From NCBI RefSeq assembly GCF_050613185.1, contig NZ_CP192511.1, positions 248,001 to 312,000 of the forward strand: 64,000 bases of DNA. Direction: 5' to 3'. The notes below the pieces were generated by a model, which saw nothing but the letters and a program-made list of their open reading frames with translations, had not been told where the DNA came from and did no database searches. Shown here piece by piece: positions 26,044-36,100 of the stretch. Every line of letters starts with the position of its first letter. Positions within the stretch are counted from its first letter, which is position 1. This stretch comes from Chelonobacter sp050613185 (GTDB lineage: Bacteria; Pseudomonadota; Gammaproteobacteria; Enterobacterales; Pasteurellaceae). The translations under genes and the position numbers were made by a program.

Positions 26044-27159
26044 ATGCCGAATCAAACCTTAGCGATTGCGCAATATCCCCGACTATTAGCCGATAAACAA
26101 CATAAACTCGCTGAATTACTTGCGCCGTTTTCTGCCCCTGCGCTGGAGGTGTTTGCTTCCGAGCCTGAACATTATCGTATGCGCGCCGAATTTCGCATTT
26201 GGCACGACTTTCGTACTGACAATAAAGGCGAGCTGTACCATATTATGTTCGATCCGCAAACCAAACAGCGTTATCGGGTCGATCAATTCCCGGTCGCCAG
26301 CCGTTTGATTAACCGCATGATGGCGGCGATTATTCCGCTGCTACAACGGCAACCGCACTTGGCGCACAAACTGTTTCAGATTGATTATCTCAGCACCCGA
26401 AGCGAAAAAATTATCGTCAGCCTGTTGTATCACCGCCAATTGGACGAAGAATGGCAACAACAAGCGCAAATTTTGCGCCAAACCCTGCAACGGCAAGGTT
26501 TTGATCTGCAACTGATCGGGCGCGCCAGCAAGCAGAAAATCTGCTTGGAACAAGACTATATTGATGAAGTACTGACCATCAACGGGCGTGATTACACCTA
26601 TCGCCAAGTGGAAAACAGCTTCACCCAGCCGAACGCCGGCATTAACGTGAAAATGATTGAGTGGGCGCTTTCCTGCACGCAAGGCAGTCAGGGCGATTTG
26701 CTGGAGCTTTATTGCGGCAACGGCAACTTTTCCGTGGCGCTGGCGCAAAATTTCCGCAAGGTGCTGGCGACTGAAATCGCCAAACCGTCGGTGGCGGCAG
26801 CTCAGTTCAATATTGCCGAAAACCGTATCGACAACCTGCAAATTATCCGCATGTCGGCGGAAGACTTCACCCAAGCGATTAACGGCGTGCGCCAATTCAA
26901 CCGTTTGCAAGGGATTGACCTCAGCGCTTATCAGTGCGAAACCGTGTTGGTCGATCCGCCGCGCGCCGGATTGGACGAAGAGACGGTGAACATGGTGCGG
27001 CAATATCCGCGCATTTTGTATATTTCCTGCAATCCGCATACCCTGTGCGGCAATTTGCAAACCCTGTGCCAAACGCACCGCATTAAACGGGCGGCGTTGT
27101 TTGATCAGTTTCCTTACACCGAACATATGGAAAGTGCGGTTTGGTTGGTTAAGATCTGA
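26044..27159 (+). CDS. trmA: tRNA (uracil-5-)-methyltransferase TrmA
   Basis: Makes 5-methyluridine at position 54 of tRNAs using SAM. 371 residues. The SAM-binding LLELYCGNGNFSVAL segment and the catalytic motif VDPPRAGLD are present, as are the nucleophilic Cys in ISCNP and a C-terminal HMES Glu. The length matches E. coli TrmA (366). The TGA stop overlaps the rsmJ ATG by one base, so the two methylase genes are coupled. Confidence 0.97.
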   Translation: MPNQTLAIAQYPRLLADKQHKLAELLAPFSAPALEVFASEPEHYRMRAEFRIWHDFRTDNKGELYHIMFDPQTKQRYRVDQFPVASRLINRMMAAIIPLLQRQPHLAHKLFQIDYLSTRSEKIIVSLLYHRQLDEEWQQQAQILRQTLQRQGFDLQLIGRASKQKICLEQDYIDEVLTINGRDYTYRQVENSFTQPNAGINVKMIEWALSCTQGSQGDLLELYCGNGNFSVALAQNFRKVLATEIAKPSVAAAQFNIAENRIDNLQIIRMSAEDFTQAINGVRQFNRLQGIDLSAYQCETVLVDPPRAGLDEETVNMVRQYPRILYISCNPHTLCGNLQTLCQTHRIKRAALFDQFPYTEHMESAVWLVKI

Positions 27160-27908
27160 TGGGCATTCAACTATTGTGCGAAGACGCAACCAAACAAGCC
27201 GAGTTTGACCGCACTTGCTCCACTTTACATTTAACGCATGATCCTGCGGCAATTTTAGCCTTAGTGCAAACCGCCGAACGGCTGGAATTGCGCAAACTGG
27301 ACGAGCCGAAGCTGGGAGCGGTGGCGGTGGATTTCATCAACGGCGCAATGGCACATCGGCGCAAATTCGGCGGCGGACGCGGCGAAGCGGTCGCCAAAGC
27401 CGTAGGGATTAAACAAGGTTTTTTGCCAACGGTGATTGACGCTACTGCCGGACTGGGGCGCGACGCCTTTGTGCTGGCGGCAATCGGCTGCCAAGTGCGG
27501 TTAATCGAGCGCCATCCGGTGGTCTTTGCATTGCTGCAAGACGGCTTACGGCGCGGCTACCAAAATGCGGAAATCGGCAGTTGGCTGCAACAAAACATGC
27601 GCTTACTGCCAATCAACAGCCTGACCGCACTTTCGCCTGCCGCAGATAGCGCCGATGTGATTTATCTCGATCCGATGTATCCGCATAAACAAAAAAGCGC
27701 CTTGGTTAAAAAAGAAATGCGGATTTTTCAGCATTTAGTCGGCGCCGATTTAGACGCCGATCAACTGCTCGCCCCGGCACTGCAATTGGCGCACAAGCGC
27801 GTAGTCGTAAAACGCCCCGACTACGCCCCGTTCCTAGCCGAACAAAAACCGCACTTCAGCCAGAAAACCAAAAACCATCGTTTTGATGTGTATATGGGAT
27901 TGGGGTAA
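27159..27908 (+). CDS. rsmJ: 16S rRNA (guanine1516-N2)-methyltransferase RsmJ
   Basis: Methylates G1516 of 16S rRNA. 249 residues with SAM motif I DATAGLGRDAFVLA, an IERHP acidic loop and the catalytic-type motif YLDPMYP (the NPPY-like position). The N-terminal FGGGRGEAVAKAVG block is family-specific (YhiQ). The ATG shares a base with the trmA TGA. Confidence 0.95.
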   Translation: MGIQLLCEDATKQAEFDRTCSTLHLTHDPAAILALVQTAERLELRKLDEPKLGAVAVDFINGAMAHRRKFGGGRGEAVAKAVGIKQGFLPTVIDATAGLGRDAFVLAAIGCQVRLIERHPVVFALLQDGLRRGYQNAEIGSWLQQNMRLLPINSLTALSPAADSADVIYLDPMYPHKQKSALVKKEMRIFQHLVGADLDADQLLAPALQLAHKRVVVKRPDYAPFLAEQKPHFSQKTKNHRFDVYMGLG

Positions 27909-27950
27909 GATAATTTATTATTCGAGCTGCGTTAGCGTTAAGGAAGGAGC

Positions 27951-29159
27951 ATGAAAAAAACAATCTGTCTAAATATGATTGTCAAAGATGAAGCGAATAT
28001 TATTCAGGATACATTAAGCAATATTATTCAGCATATTGATCTTGATTATTGGGTTATTTCCGACACCGGCTCTTCCGATCGCACCGTCGAAATTATTACG
28101 GATTTTTTTGCTCAGCATAACATTCCGGGTGAAATTTACCATCATGCTTGGGTTAATTTTTCATATAACCGTAATTTGGCATTAGAACAATGCCAAGGCA
28201 AAGCCGATTATGTTTTTATTTTTGATGCCGATGATCGTTTTACGGGCACATTTACTTTACCGGACTTAACCGCCGACAGTTATTATTTTTTAATGTCCAA
28301 TCAGGGGACTGATTATCAACGCCCATTGCTAATTAAAAATAATCGGCAATTTTTTTGGCGTAGCGTGTTACACGAATTTTTGGAATCCAAACAACAAAAT
28401 CCTTCAAAAGCGTTTATTAATGGCGACTACCATATTATTTCCGGGCGCTTTGGCAATCGCAGCCAAGATCCGAATAAATATCTGAAAGATGCTAAGTTGT
28501 TAGAGACGGCTTATCAGCAACCCGACGATGAGGATTTAAAAGCGCGATATGCCTTTTACTGCGCTCAATCTTACCGTGATGCGGAACAATATGACAAAGC
28601 CATCGAATGGTATCAGCAACGGATCAATCTGGGCGGTTGGATCGAGGAAGTCACCTGTTCTTATGAAAATCTCGGTATTTGTTACGAAAAAAATCATGCT
28701 TATCAAACTGCCATTTATACTTGGCTAGAAGGGTATGATTATAATCCGAAGCGGATCGAATGTTTATATAATGCAGTGCGTTTATTACGTATCCAAGGGA
28801 AATGTAAATTAGCCTATCAACTTGGGTTAATTGCCAAAAACATTCCATTTCCACAGAATGATATTTTATTCGTTAAAAAATCCGTGCATGATTTTTGGAT
28901 CGATTTTGAATTGTCGATTAGTGCTTATTACGTAGATGATTTTAAATTAGGCTATGACTGCTGTAAAAAAATCTTATTCTCCAATCCCGAGCCACATATC
29001 AGAGATATCACCATTAATAATTTAAAATTTTATCAACGACAAGCAGCGCAAGATTCAAATTCTGAGGTACAAAAATTATTAAGCACACTAAACGAAAATC
29101 TATCTCCGCAAAATAATACAACCGGCACCGCCATTATCAACTATTTAACCACATTATAA
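27951..29159 (+). CDS. Family-2 glycosyltransferase with helical-repeat C-terminus
   Basis: A 402-residue cytoplasmic protein. Residues 1-130 or so form a GT-A fold: CLNMIVKDEANII at the start, SDTGSSDRT for nucleotide-sugar binding and the DxD-type FDADD metal site. Residues about 180-300 look like TPR helices (ARYAFYCAQSYRDAEQYDKA, SYENLGICYEKNHAYQTAIY). No transmembrane segment is seen. AAGGAGC gives a strong ribosome site for the ATG at 27951. Its codons are more AT-rich than those of rsmJ, suggesting later acquisition. TPR-bearing transferases of this kind often modify proteins or surface glycans. The neighbouring TAA array is a possible target, but nothing in the sequence proves this. 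Confidence 0.78.
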   Translation: MKKTICLNMIVKDEANIIQDTLSNIIQHIDLDYWVISDTGSSDRTVEIITDFFAQHNIPGEIYHHAWVNFSYNRNLALEQCQGKADYVFIFDADDRFTGTFTLPDLTADSYYFLMSNQGTDYQRPLLIKNNRQFFWRSVLHEFLESKQQNPSKAFINGDYHIISGRFGNRSQDPNKYLKDAKLLETAYQQPDDEDLKARYAFYCAQSYRDAEQYDKAIEWYQQRINLGGWIEEVTCSYENLGICYEKNHAYQTAIYTWLEGYDYNPKRIECLYNAVRLLRIQGKCKLAYQLGLIAKNIPFPQNDILFVKKSVHDFWIDFELSISAYYVDDFKLGYDCCKKILFSNPEPHIRDITINNLKFYQRQAAQDSNSEVQKLLSTLNENLSPQNNTTGTAIINYLTTL

Positions 29160-29179
29160 ACGCAAAAAACGAGCCTTTC

Positions 29180-29230
29180 CCTCCCCATTTTTCTTTCGAA
29201 AAATGGTACTCCCTCCGCATGCGGAGGGAG
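29180..29230. repeat. GGAGGGAG palindromic repeat, copy 1 (left of the TAA array)
   Basis: Two adjacent hairpins: CCATTTTTC/GAAAAATGG (29185-29206) and CTCCCTCCGC/GCGGAGGGAG (29209-29230). The same pair in the same order recurs at 56512-56564. Confidence 0.8.
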
Positions 29231-29244
29231 AGAAATAAAAAAAG

Positions 29245-29262
29245 CCGTGTTAATCAACACGG
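29245..29262 (-). terminator. Leftward terminator, distal copy
   Basis: CCGTGTT (29245-29251) pairs with AACACGG (29256-29262). On the - strand it ends in a T-rich run. It duplicates the terminator at 29337. Confidence 0.8.
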
Positions 29263-29301
29263 TTCAAACCGATAACAACGTCTATGTTTCAGATCCTTTC
29301 T

Positions 29302-29322
29302 CTCCCTCCACATGCGGAGGGA
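29302..29322. repeat. Degenerate GGAGGGAG palindrome
   Basis: CTCCCTCC and CGGAGGG arms with an imperfect centre; a diverged copy of the second hairpin at 29209-29230. It lies in a local duplication of palindrome plus terminator. Confidence 0.6.
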
Positions 29323-29336
29323 TGGAAATAAAAAAA

Positions 29337-29354
29337 CCGTGTTAATCAACACGG
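29337..29354 (-). terminator. Leftward terminator after the first TAA cassette
   Basis: CCGTGTT (29337-29343) pairs with AACACGG (29348-29354), followed on the - strand by T7. It ends the lipoprotein gene 29375-30124. Confidence 0.88.
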
Positions 29355-29374
29355 CTTATCTTTTGAATTGCGGC

Positions 29375-30124
29375 TTATTTTATTGCCGAAATGACTACGC
29401 GGCGGTTTGGTTTTAAGCAGTCGCGCAAGGCTTTCCCTTGTTCCGCTTCGCACGCCGCTACTTGATCCGCTTTGCCGCGCCCGATTGCCGTGACCGCACT
29501 TGGCGCGAAACCGTTTTGTACGAAGTAGGCTTTCACCACATCGGCGCGACGCTGTGAAAGTGCCAGATTATAGCTGTCCGATCCCAGACGATCGGTATAA
29601 CCTGAAATTTCAACCGCTTTCACGTTCTGTGCTTTTAAATTTTTGATAACGCCGTCAAGGGTCGCTTTGCCGTTGGCATTTAAATTACCCGCATCAAAAT
29701 CAAACAGAAAATCACCGGATAATTCATATTGATTGTTACAGCCTTGCGGTTTCCAGAAGAATGATTGTGCGTTCATCTCTTTGTCGAACAACACCTTATA
29801 TTGGCAGATTTTGTGCTCGCCGTTTTGACGGTAGTTAAACACATAATCCCATTCGCGCACCGCAAACAGCCCTTCCGCATAGTGCGGTCTGCCAATCAGG
29901 TAATACAGCTGATCTTTGTTCATCCCTTTTTCGATCATGCGCACGTTGTCCCAATTCGGCCAAATGCCGTATTGCGAGCCGCTGAAATTCACGCCGGCGT
30001 CTTCAATTTCAGGAAAGATCGGATTATCGGTTGTGCCGTCTTGTTTGACATCGCTTAAATTCCCGCAAGCGGCTAATAAAAATGCCGCCGCCAACGGAAA
30101 TGCTTTTTTTATTGTGTTTTTCAT
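29375..30124 (-). CDS. TpgA-like OmpA/BamE-domain lipoprotein, copy 1
   Basis: A 249-residue lipoprotein. The signal peptide ends in the lipobox LAAC-G; residue +2 is Gly, so outer-membrane sorting is expected. Residues about 45-125 resemble the BamE/SmpA fold (NVRMIEKGMNKDQLYYLIGRP, WDYVFNYR). Residues about 135-249 are an OmpA-like peptidoglycan-binding domain with GYTDRLGSDSYN and LSQRRAD, which hold the Asp and Arg that bind diaminopimelate. This two-domain plan is that of Acinetobacter TpgA, which holds the TAA AtaA to peptidoglycan. The ATG at 30124 has AAGGA 8 bases upstream; an ATG at 30133 is too close to it. It follows TAA 1 in the same transcript direction. Unlike the other two copies it ends SAIK instead of SAK. 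Confidence 0.9.
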   Translation of the reverse strand: MKNTIKKAFPLAAAFLLAACGNLSDVKQDGTTDNPIFPEIEDAGVNFSGSQYGIWPNWDNVRMIEKGMNKDQLYYLIGRPHYAEGLFAVREWDYVFNYRQNGEHKICQYKVLFDKEMNAQSFFWKPQGCNNQYELSGDFLFDFDAGNLNANGKATLDGVIKNLKAQNVKAVEISGYTDRLGSDSYNLALSQRRADVVKAYFVQNGFAPSAVTAIGRGKADQVAACEAEQGKALRDCLKPNRRVVISAIK

Positions 30125-30143
30125 TATTCTCATCCTTATTGTT

Positions 30144-30165
30144 ATAGGGGCGAATCCGCCCCTAT
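30144..30165. repeat. Short GGGGCG hairpin between TAA 1 and its lipoprotein
   Basis: ATAGGGGCG (30144-30152) pairs with CGCCCCTAT (30157-30165). It resembles the arms of the 19300-19407 element. No T run follows on the transcribed - strand, so it may stabilise or tune the message rather than end it. Confidence 0.6.
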
Positions 30166-30172
30166 TATTTTA

Positions 30173-33100
30173 CTACCACTGATAACCCACGCTGACCGAA
30201 CCGCCGACATCACCTTGGCTGGTTGACATTCCGCTCAGTTTAACCCCGATTTTACCGTTGTCGGAAACACGCGACACCCCGATTGCCAACGCATTCTCAC
30301 CCCGGAAAGTCCCCGCGCCAACTGCCACCATTGAGTGACCCGGCAGATAGGCTTGATACAAACCGGCGGTCGCCAAGGCACCGGCAATACCGGCACGGGC
30401 TCTGCCGTCAACTTCATTAATACGACCGTTCAAGGCGTTACCCATTGATTTCACCTGACCAACCGTCGCCGCGTCGTTATTTTCAACACCGTCAGCAATA
30501 TTGGTAATGCGGTTGCCGCCATTGTTCAAACCGTTTGCGGTTAAGGATACATCACCGTTTGCACCGCCTTTCACCCGAATACCCGCTGTCGACATGGTGG
30601 TATTACCCGTGGTGATACTGGTAAATTCCGGCGTATCCGTCATGCTAATTGTCAAGGTGTTGCCACTCACTGCGGTCTTAATATTATTACCGCCTTTCAC
30701 ATTCACCGTATTACCCAACTTGGCTTCATAACTGCCTTCATCACCGGCAAATGTGATCGGTTTCACCACTTCACGGTTAAAATAATTCAACGCACCGCCG
30801 ACGCTATTGGCTGTCACCGTCGAACCATCGGTTTTAGTGATAGTATAAGTCGGTGCCGTCACGTTCCCGTTGGCATCCACTGTCGAACCACCGCCCAATG
30901 CCGTCGCAACCGCGTTGGCGGTATTATGCAGCTGCCCTGTGGTCGCCACATTGTTGCTGCCAGCGCTTACTTCAGACGGTTTATTAATGCTCACGCTATC
31001 GAGCGTAAGCTCTTTCGCCAGATCAAAGGTTACATTGTTGTCGGCTTTGCTGATCACAATATTCTTATCGCTATTGTTCAGATCTACCGTAGCTGCCGGT
31101 GCGATATTCCCTGCATTAACACCGTTATTGACCGATAAATTCCAGCCTTTTCCGGCTTGTTCTGCCGCAGCATTGGCTTGATCGTTAGCCGCTTTAATCG
31201 CAGCGTCAATCGTGTTTTGCCCCGTACCGCCAATATTGTTATTGGTATAAGTACCGGTTGCGGCATCATAAGTGGTTGCTCCGCCGATAAGATTTTTCAC
31301 CCCCTCGGCTTGATTAAACAACTGACCGCCATTAACCGCATCTTTGCTGTCTTTTGCGACATTGCCGTTTGCTACATTCGTGATTTGTTTGTCACCGGCA
31401 TTAATACCGTCGGTGCTAATCTTCACATCACCAACGGTTAAACCTGTGGTATCTAACTTCACGTTATCACCGGCGGTAACGCTGTTCACACTAATGTCAT
31501 CATTCAGCTTCACTGCAAACGTGGTCGTTTTAACACCATCGGCATTCGTAACTTCTGTTGGTGTGACCGTAATTGAACCGCCATTTTCTGCAGTAACCAC
31601 GCTCTTATCCGCATTAACGGTATAAGTTGCACCACCATTAAGACGCTCACCTTCTGTTTTCACATTCGTATTTTCGCCGGCTTTAACGACTACTCGACCA
31701 TAAGCAACGCTATCAATAATGGCGTCAGTCAACTGACCTAAATTCACGGCATCACTATCATTCACCGCATTCGCAACATTCTGAATTCGATTACCACCGT
31801 TATCTAAGCCGTTTTCAGTTAAACTTACCGGTGCTTTATTCGGATTTGCAGAAGCAATTGTCATACCTTTCGCATTGATAACATTGCTAAAACCATCATT
31901 ATCCACAAAAGTCGCACTGCTGAGATTTTGCAGATTACGTGCCATTTTCAGCACCAGATCACCGTTTTCATTATCCACACGGATATTTTTATCGGTTACT
32001 TCCGCCTCTTCCGCAACATTGCCCTTAATGGTTAAGGTTTGGTTTAAGGCTTTCGGGATCACCTCGCCGACATCGCCTTTAAATTTCAAACCGTCATTCA
32101 ATGTCGCGATCTCGTTTCCGCCAACCGTTAAGCGCGGTTGGGTTGTACCGTCTGCGCCGTTTAGACCCGGTTTGCCGTCTTTCACCCCGATAGTCGCCGT
32201 TGCACCGTCTTTGCCGTTCAAGCCGATGGTGCCGTCGGCGCCGTTCAGGCTGATACCGTCTTTGCCATCGGCACCTTTGATTGCCAATGCACCGGCTTCG
32301 TCATCGTTACCGATAGTGATGTCTTTGTCTAACGCAATTTTATAATCGGTTACGCCGTTATCATCTTTTTCGCCGGCAGTCACCGTAATCCCGTTACCTT
32401 CGGATACCGTGGTTTTTTCTGCATTTACGGTGTAAGTGGTAACCTTGCCGTCAGCACTGGTGCTGTTATCAACCGTGACATTTTTACCGGCTTCAACCAC
32501 CGCACTTTTCTCGTTATCTGCGATGTTTTTCGCCAAGGCGTCTAACTGGTCTTTGTTGACCGCGTCTTTGCCGTTCACAGCGTCAGCCACATTGCTAATC
32601 GTTGTGCCGCCTGCGTTGATACCGTTTTTATCGATTGCAACTTTATCGCCAACTTTCAGCGCTTCGGTAGCAATATTCGCCAAATCCGTCAGGTTTTTCG
32701 CCAACTGAATCGCAATTGAGCCGTCTGCGCTGCCGATGGTTTTGATGTTGTTCGCCGTGGTTTCATCGGTCGCACCACCGGTAATGCTCAACACTTCAGC
32801 CGGTTTACGCGTGATAATGGTGTCGTTATCCCCTTTAAATTGGGCGGTGTTGTTTTGGATCGCATTATAAACATCGCCGCCGTTGACCGCACTTTTGCTG
32901 CCTTCGGTTACACTTCCGCCATGATTAATGGTCACACTGTCAAACGCAACCTCTTTTGCCGTCGAGACTTTAATATTGCCGTTCTCGTTGGAAACCACGA
33001 TATTGTCACCATTGACAAAGTTCACACTGTTATTTTTTTGATCCACCGTTTTCACAGCCGTGCCGTTCACTTGCGCCGTCCAAGATTGAAGTGCGCTGTC

Positions 33101-36100
33101 GGCATTTTTCAGGCTTGCTTGGGTTTCCGCATTTAAACCTACCGTAATTTGCTTATCACTAACTGCGGTTTCTACGCCGTTGTGCCCAACCACATCAAAA
33201 CGCTTACTGTCATTATTGATCACAATACCGTCCGCTTTGGCTTGTGCGTCTGCGCCGACGGTAAAGTCGCCTAATTTGTTACCGGCAGCCGTTTCAACCG
33301 CGTCTAATTGTTGCTTGTTAACCGCATCGGTAGGGTTTTCTCCGTTCGCGACATGAGTAATGGTATTGCCGCCGTTGTTTAATCCGTTATTGGTTAAACT
33401 CACCGGATTATTTGCACCGCCATTGATCGTCACGCCATCATTATTAAGCGCAGTATTCCCTGCGGTAACGCTCGTTGCTTTAACATCGCTAAAGGTTGGC
33501 GCCGCCACCGTTGCGACAGTAATATTATTGCCGTCACGGGTGATGTTAATATTGTCGCCATCAACAAACCGCACGGTATCACTGGCTTTAACCGCACTTG
33601 CTTCATCGCCATTGGCTTGTAGCTTCCAGGTTTGATTTTGCAAGTTAGTGATGTTATTCGCATTGGTCGTTACATTTTGATTGGTGGCAAACAACTGACC
33701 GCCATTCACCGCCTCTTTGCTGTCGGCGGCAACCGCACCGTCAGCCACATTGGTAATTTTGTTATTGCCGTTGTTTAAACCACTGCTGGTCAAACTCACC
33801 GGATTTTCACCATTGGCAATCGTAATACCGTCGCTATTCACTTTGGTATCACCGCTAGTCACACTATCCACCGTCAAATCTTTTGCCGTCGAGACTTTAA
33901 TATCGCCGTTCTCGTTAGAAACCACGATATTGTCACCGTTGACAAAGTTCACGCTGTTATCTTTCTGATCCACCGTTTTCACATCGTTGCCGTTGACTTT
34001 CGCCGTCCATGATTGAAGCGCACCGTCTGCCTTGGTCAAACTATCTTTAGTCGCTTGTGACAAACTGATCGCATAGTCAGTCACATTGTTTGCTTTGTCT
34101 TCCGTTGGCGTTGCCACTAAACCGCCGCTATCTGCTGCGGAAACCGTTGATTTTTCGGCATTCACAGTATAAGTCGTCACGTTGCCATCAACGGTTGACG
34201 TAACAGTGGTGTTGTTGCCTTGTTTGACAACCGCACTTTTCTCACCGGCTGCGATGTTTTTCGCCAACTCGTCCAACTGCGATTTGTTTACCGCATCATT
34301 TGCCTCTGTACCATCGGCAATATTGGTGATTTTATTGCCACCGTTGTTTAAGCCACTATTCGTCAGGCTAACCGTGTTCGTTGGGTTATCTGCGGTTGGC
34401 GCATTAATGGTCACACCGTCAGTACTCATTGTGGTATTGCCCGTAGTGACGCTGGTGACATTTAAATTTGGGTTTAATGCCAAAGCAATGCCCGTTACGC
34501 TGGCGGTTGTCGTAATATTGTCATCACCAGTTATTGCAACCGTTTCACCCAATTTTTTAACGCCGGTCGTGGTATTGTTATCCGCCGTAAACGTTAAGCC
34601 TTTGTTGGCAATATCGTTCGCTGCCTCAGCACCTTTCTTAATCTCCGCTTTCGTCTCATCGGTTAAATCCAGTGCGTAATCCGTCACATTTGTGGTGTTA
34701 TCTTTCGCCCCTTTCGTGACTTTAACCGCACTTTCCTCCGTTGCCGAAACACTGGCGCCGTCGGCATTCACGGTATAGACACTTTGCCCGTCCGTCCCTT
34801 CGGTTTTCACGACAGAAGCCACATTTGTTCCCTGGCTAACTTCAGTTTTCGCTGCCGCCGCCGCTTTTTGCACATCACCGATATTCGCCGCATTATTGGC
34901 ATTCGTACCACCACTGGCAACATTGCTAATCGTTGTGCCGCCTGCGTTGATACCGTCTTTATTGATTTCAACTTTATCGCCGACTTTGATTGTTTCCGTC
35001 GCAATACTGCTCAACCCGGTAAGGTTTTTCGCCAATTGAATCGCAATAGAGCCGTCGGCATTCCCTACCGTTTTGATATTATTCGCCGTGGTGTCGCCTG
35101 TTGCTCCGCCGGTGATACGCAACACTTCCGTCGGTTTACGCTTAATCACAGTATCGTTATCCCCTTGGAATTGGGATTCGCTATTTTGAATCGCGCGATA
35201 AACATCACCTCCGTTGACCGCACTTTTGCTGCCTTCGGCAACATTTCCACCCTTATTAAGGGTCACACTGTCAAAGCTAACCTCTTTTGCCGTCGAGACT
35301 TTGATATCGCCGTCTGCTTCGGCAGTGATTTCAATATTGCCGCCATTCACAAAATTGACGTTCGCGTTATCTTTATTCACCACTTTCGCTTCCGCACCGT
35401 TCACTTGCGCCGTCCAAGATTGAAGTGCGCTATCGGCTTTAGTCAGGCTTTCTTTGCTCGCGTCTGACAGATCCACTTTATAGTCGGTTACATTATTCGT
35501 ATCCGGCGTAGCGGATGTTACTGTAACCGCACTTGAACCGGCTGAAGTTTTGGCGCCATTTGCATTGACAGTGTAAACGGTTTGATTGTTATCACCCTTG
35601 CTCTCCTCCACTGAAGCAACGTTAGTGCCGGCTTTGACCTCACTTTTCGCTGCCGCCGCCGCTTTTTGTACATCGCCGATGTTCGCCGCATTGCCGGTCA
35701 CATCACCGCCACTGGCAACATTCGTAATCTGATTGCCACCGTTATTTAACCCGGTGTTAGTCAAACTGACATTATTGGTTCCACCCGTGATTGTCACGCC
35801 ATCATTATTAAGCGTAGTATTCCCTGCGGTAACGCTATCCACGTTCAATGCTTTGTTTAGTGCAATTTTCACCCCATCTGCGCTTGCCGTGGTAGTGATA
35901 TTGTTATCGCCATTAACTGCAACTTGGCTGCCCAACAGTTTTTCATCGGTGCTGCCACTGTCGCCAGTAAAGGTTAAGCCTTTGCTGTCAACTGCCTCTT
36001 TGGCGTCAACGCCTTTTTTGATGTTATCTTTGGTGGTTTGGGTTAAGTCCAGCGCATAATCAGTGATGTTGGTGCTGCTGTTTTTCTCGGCTTTAGTCAC

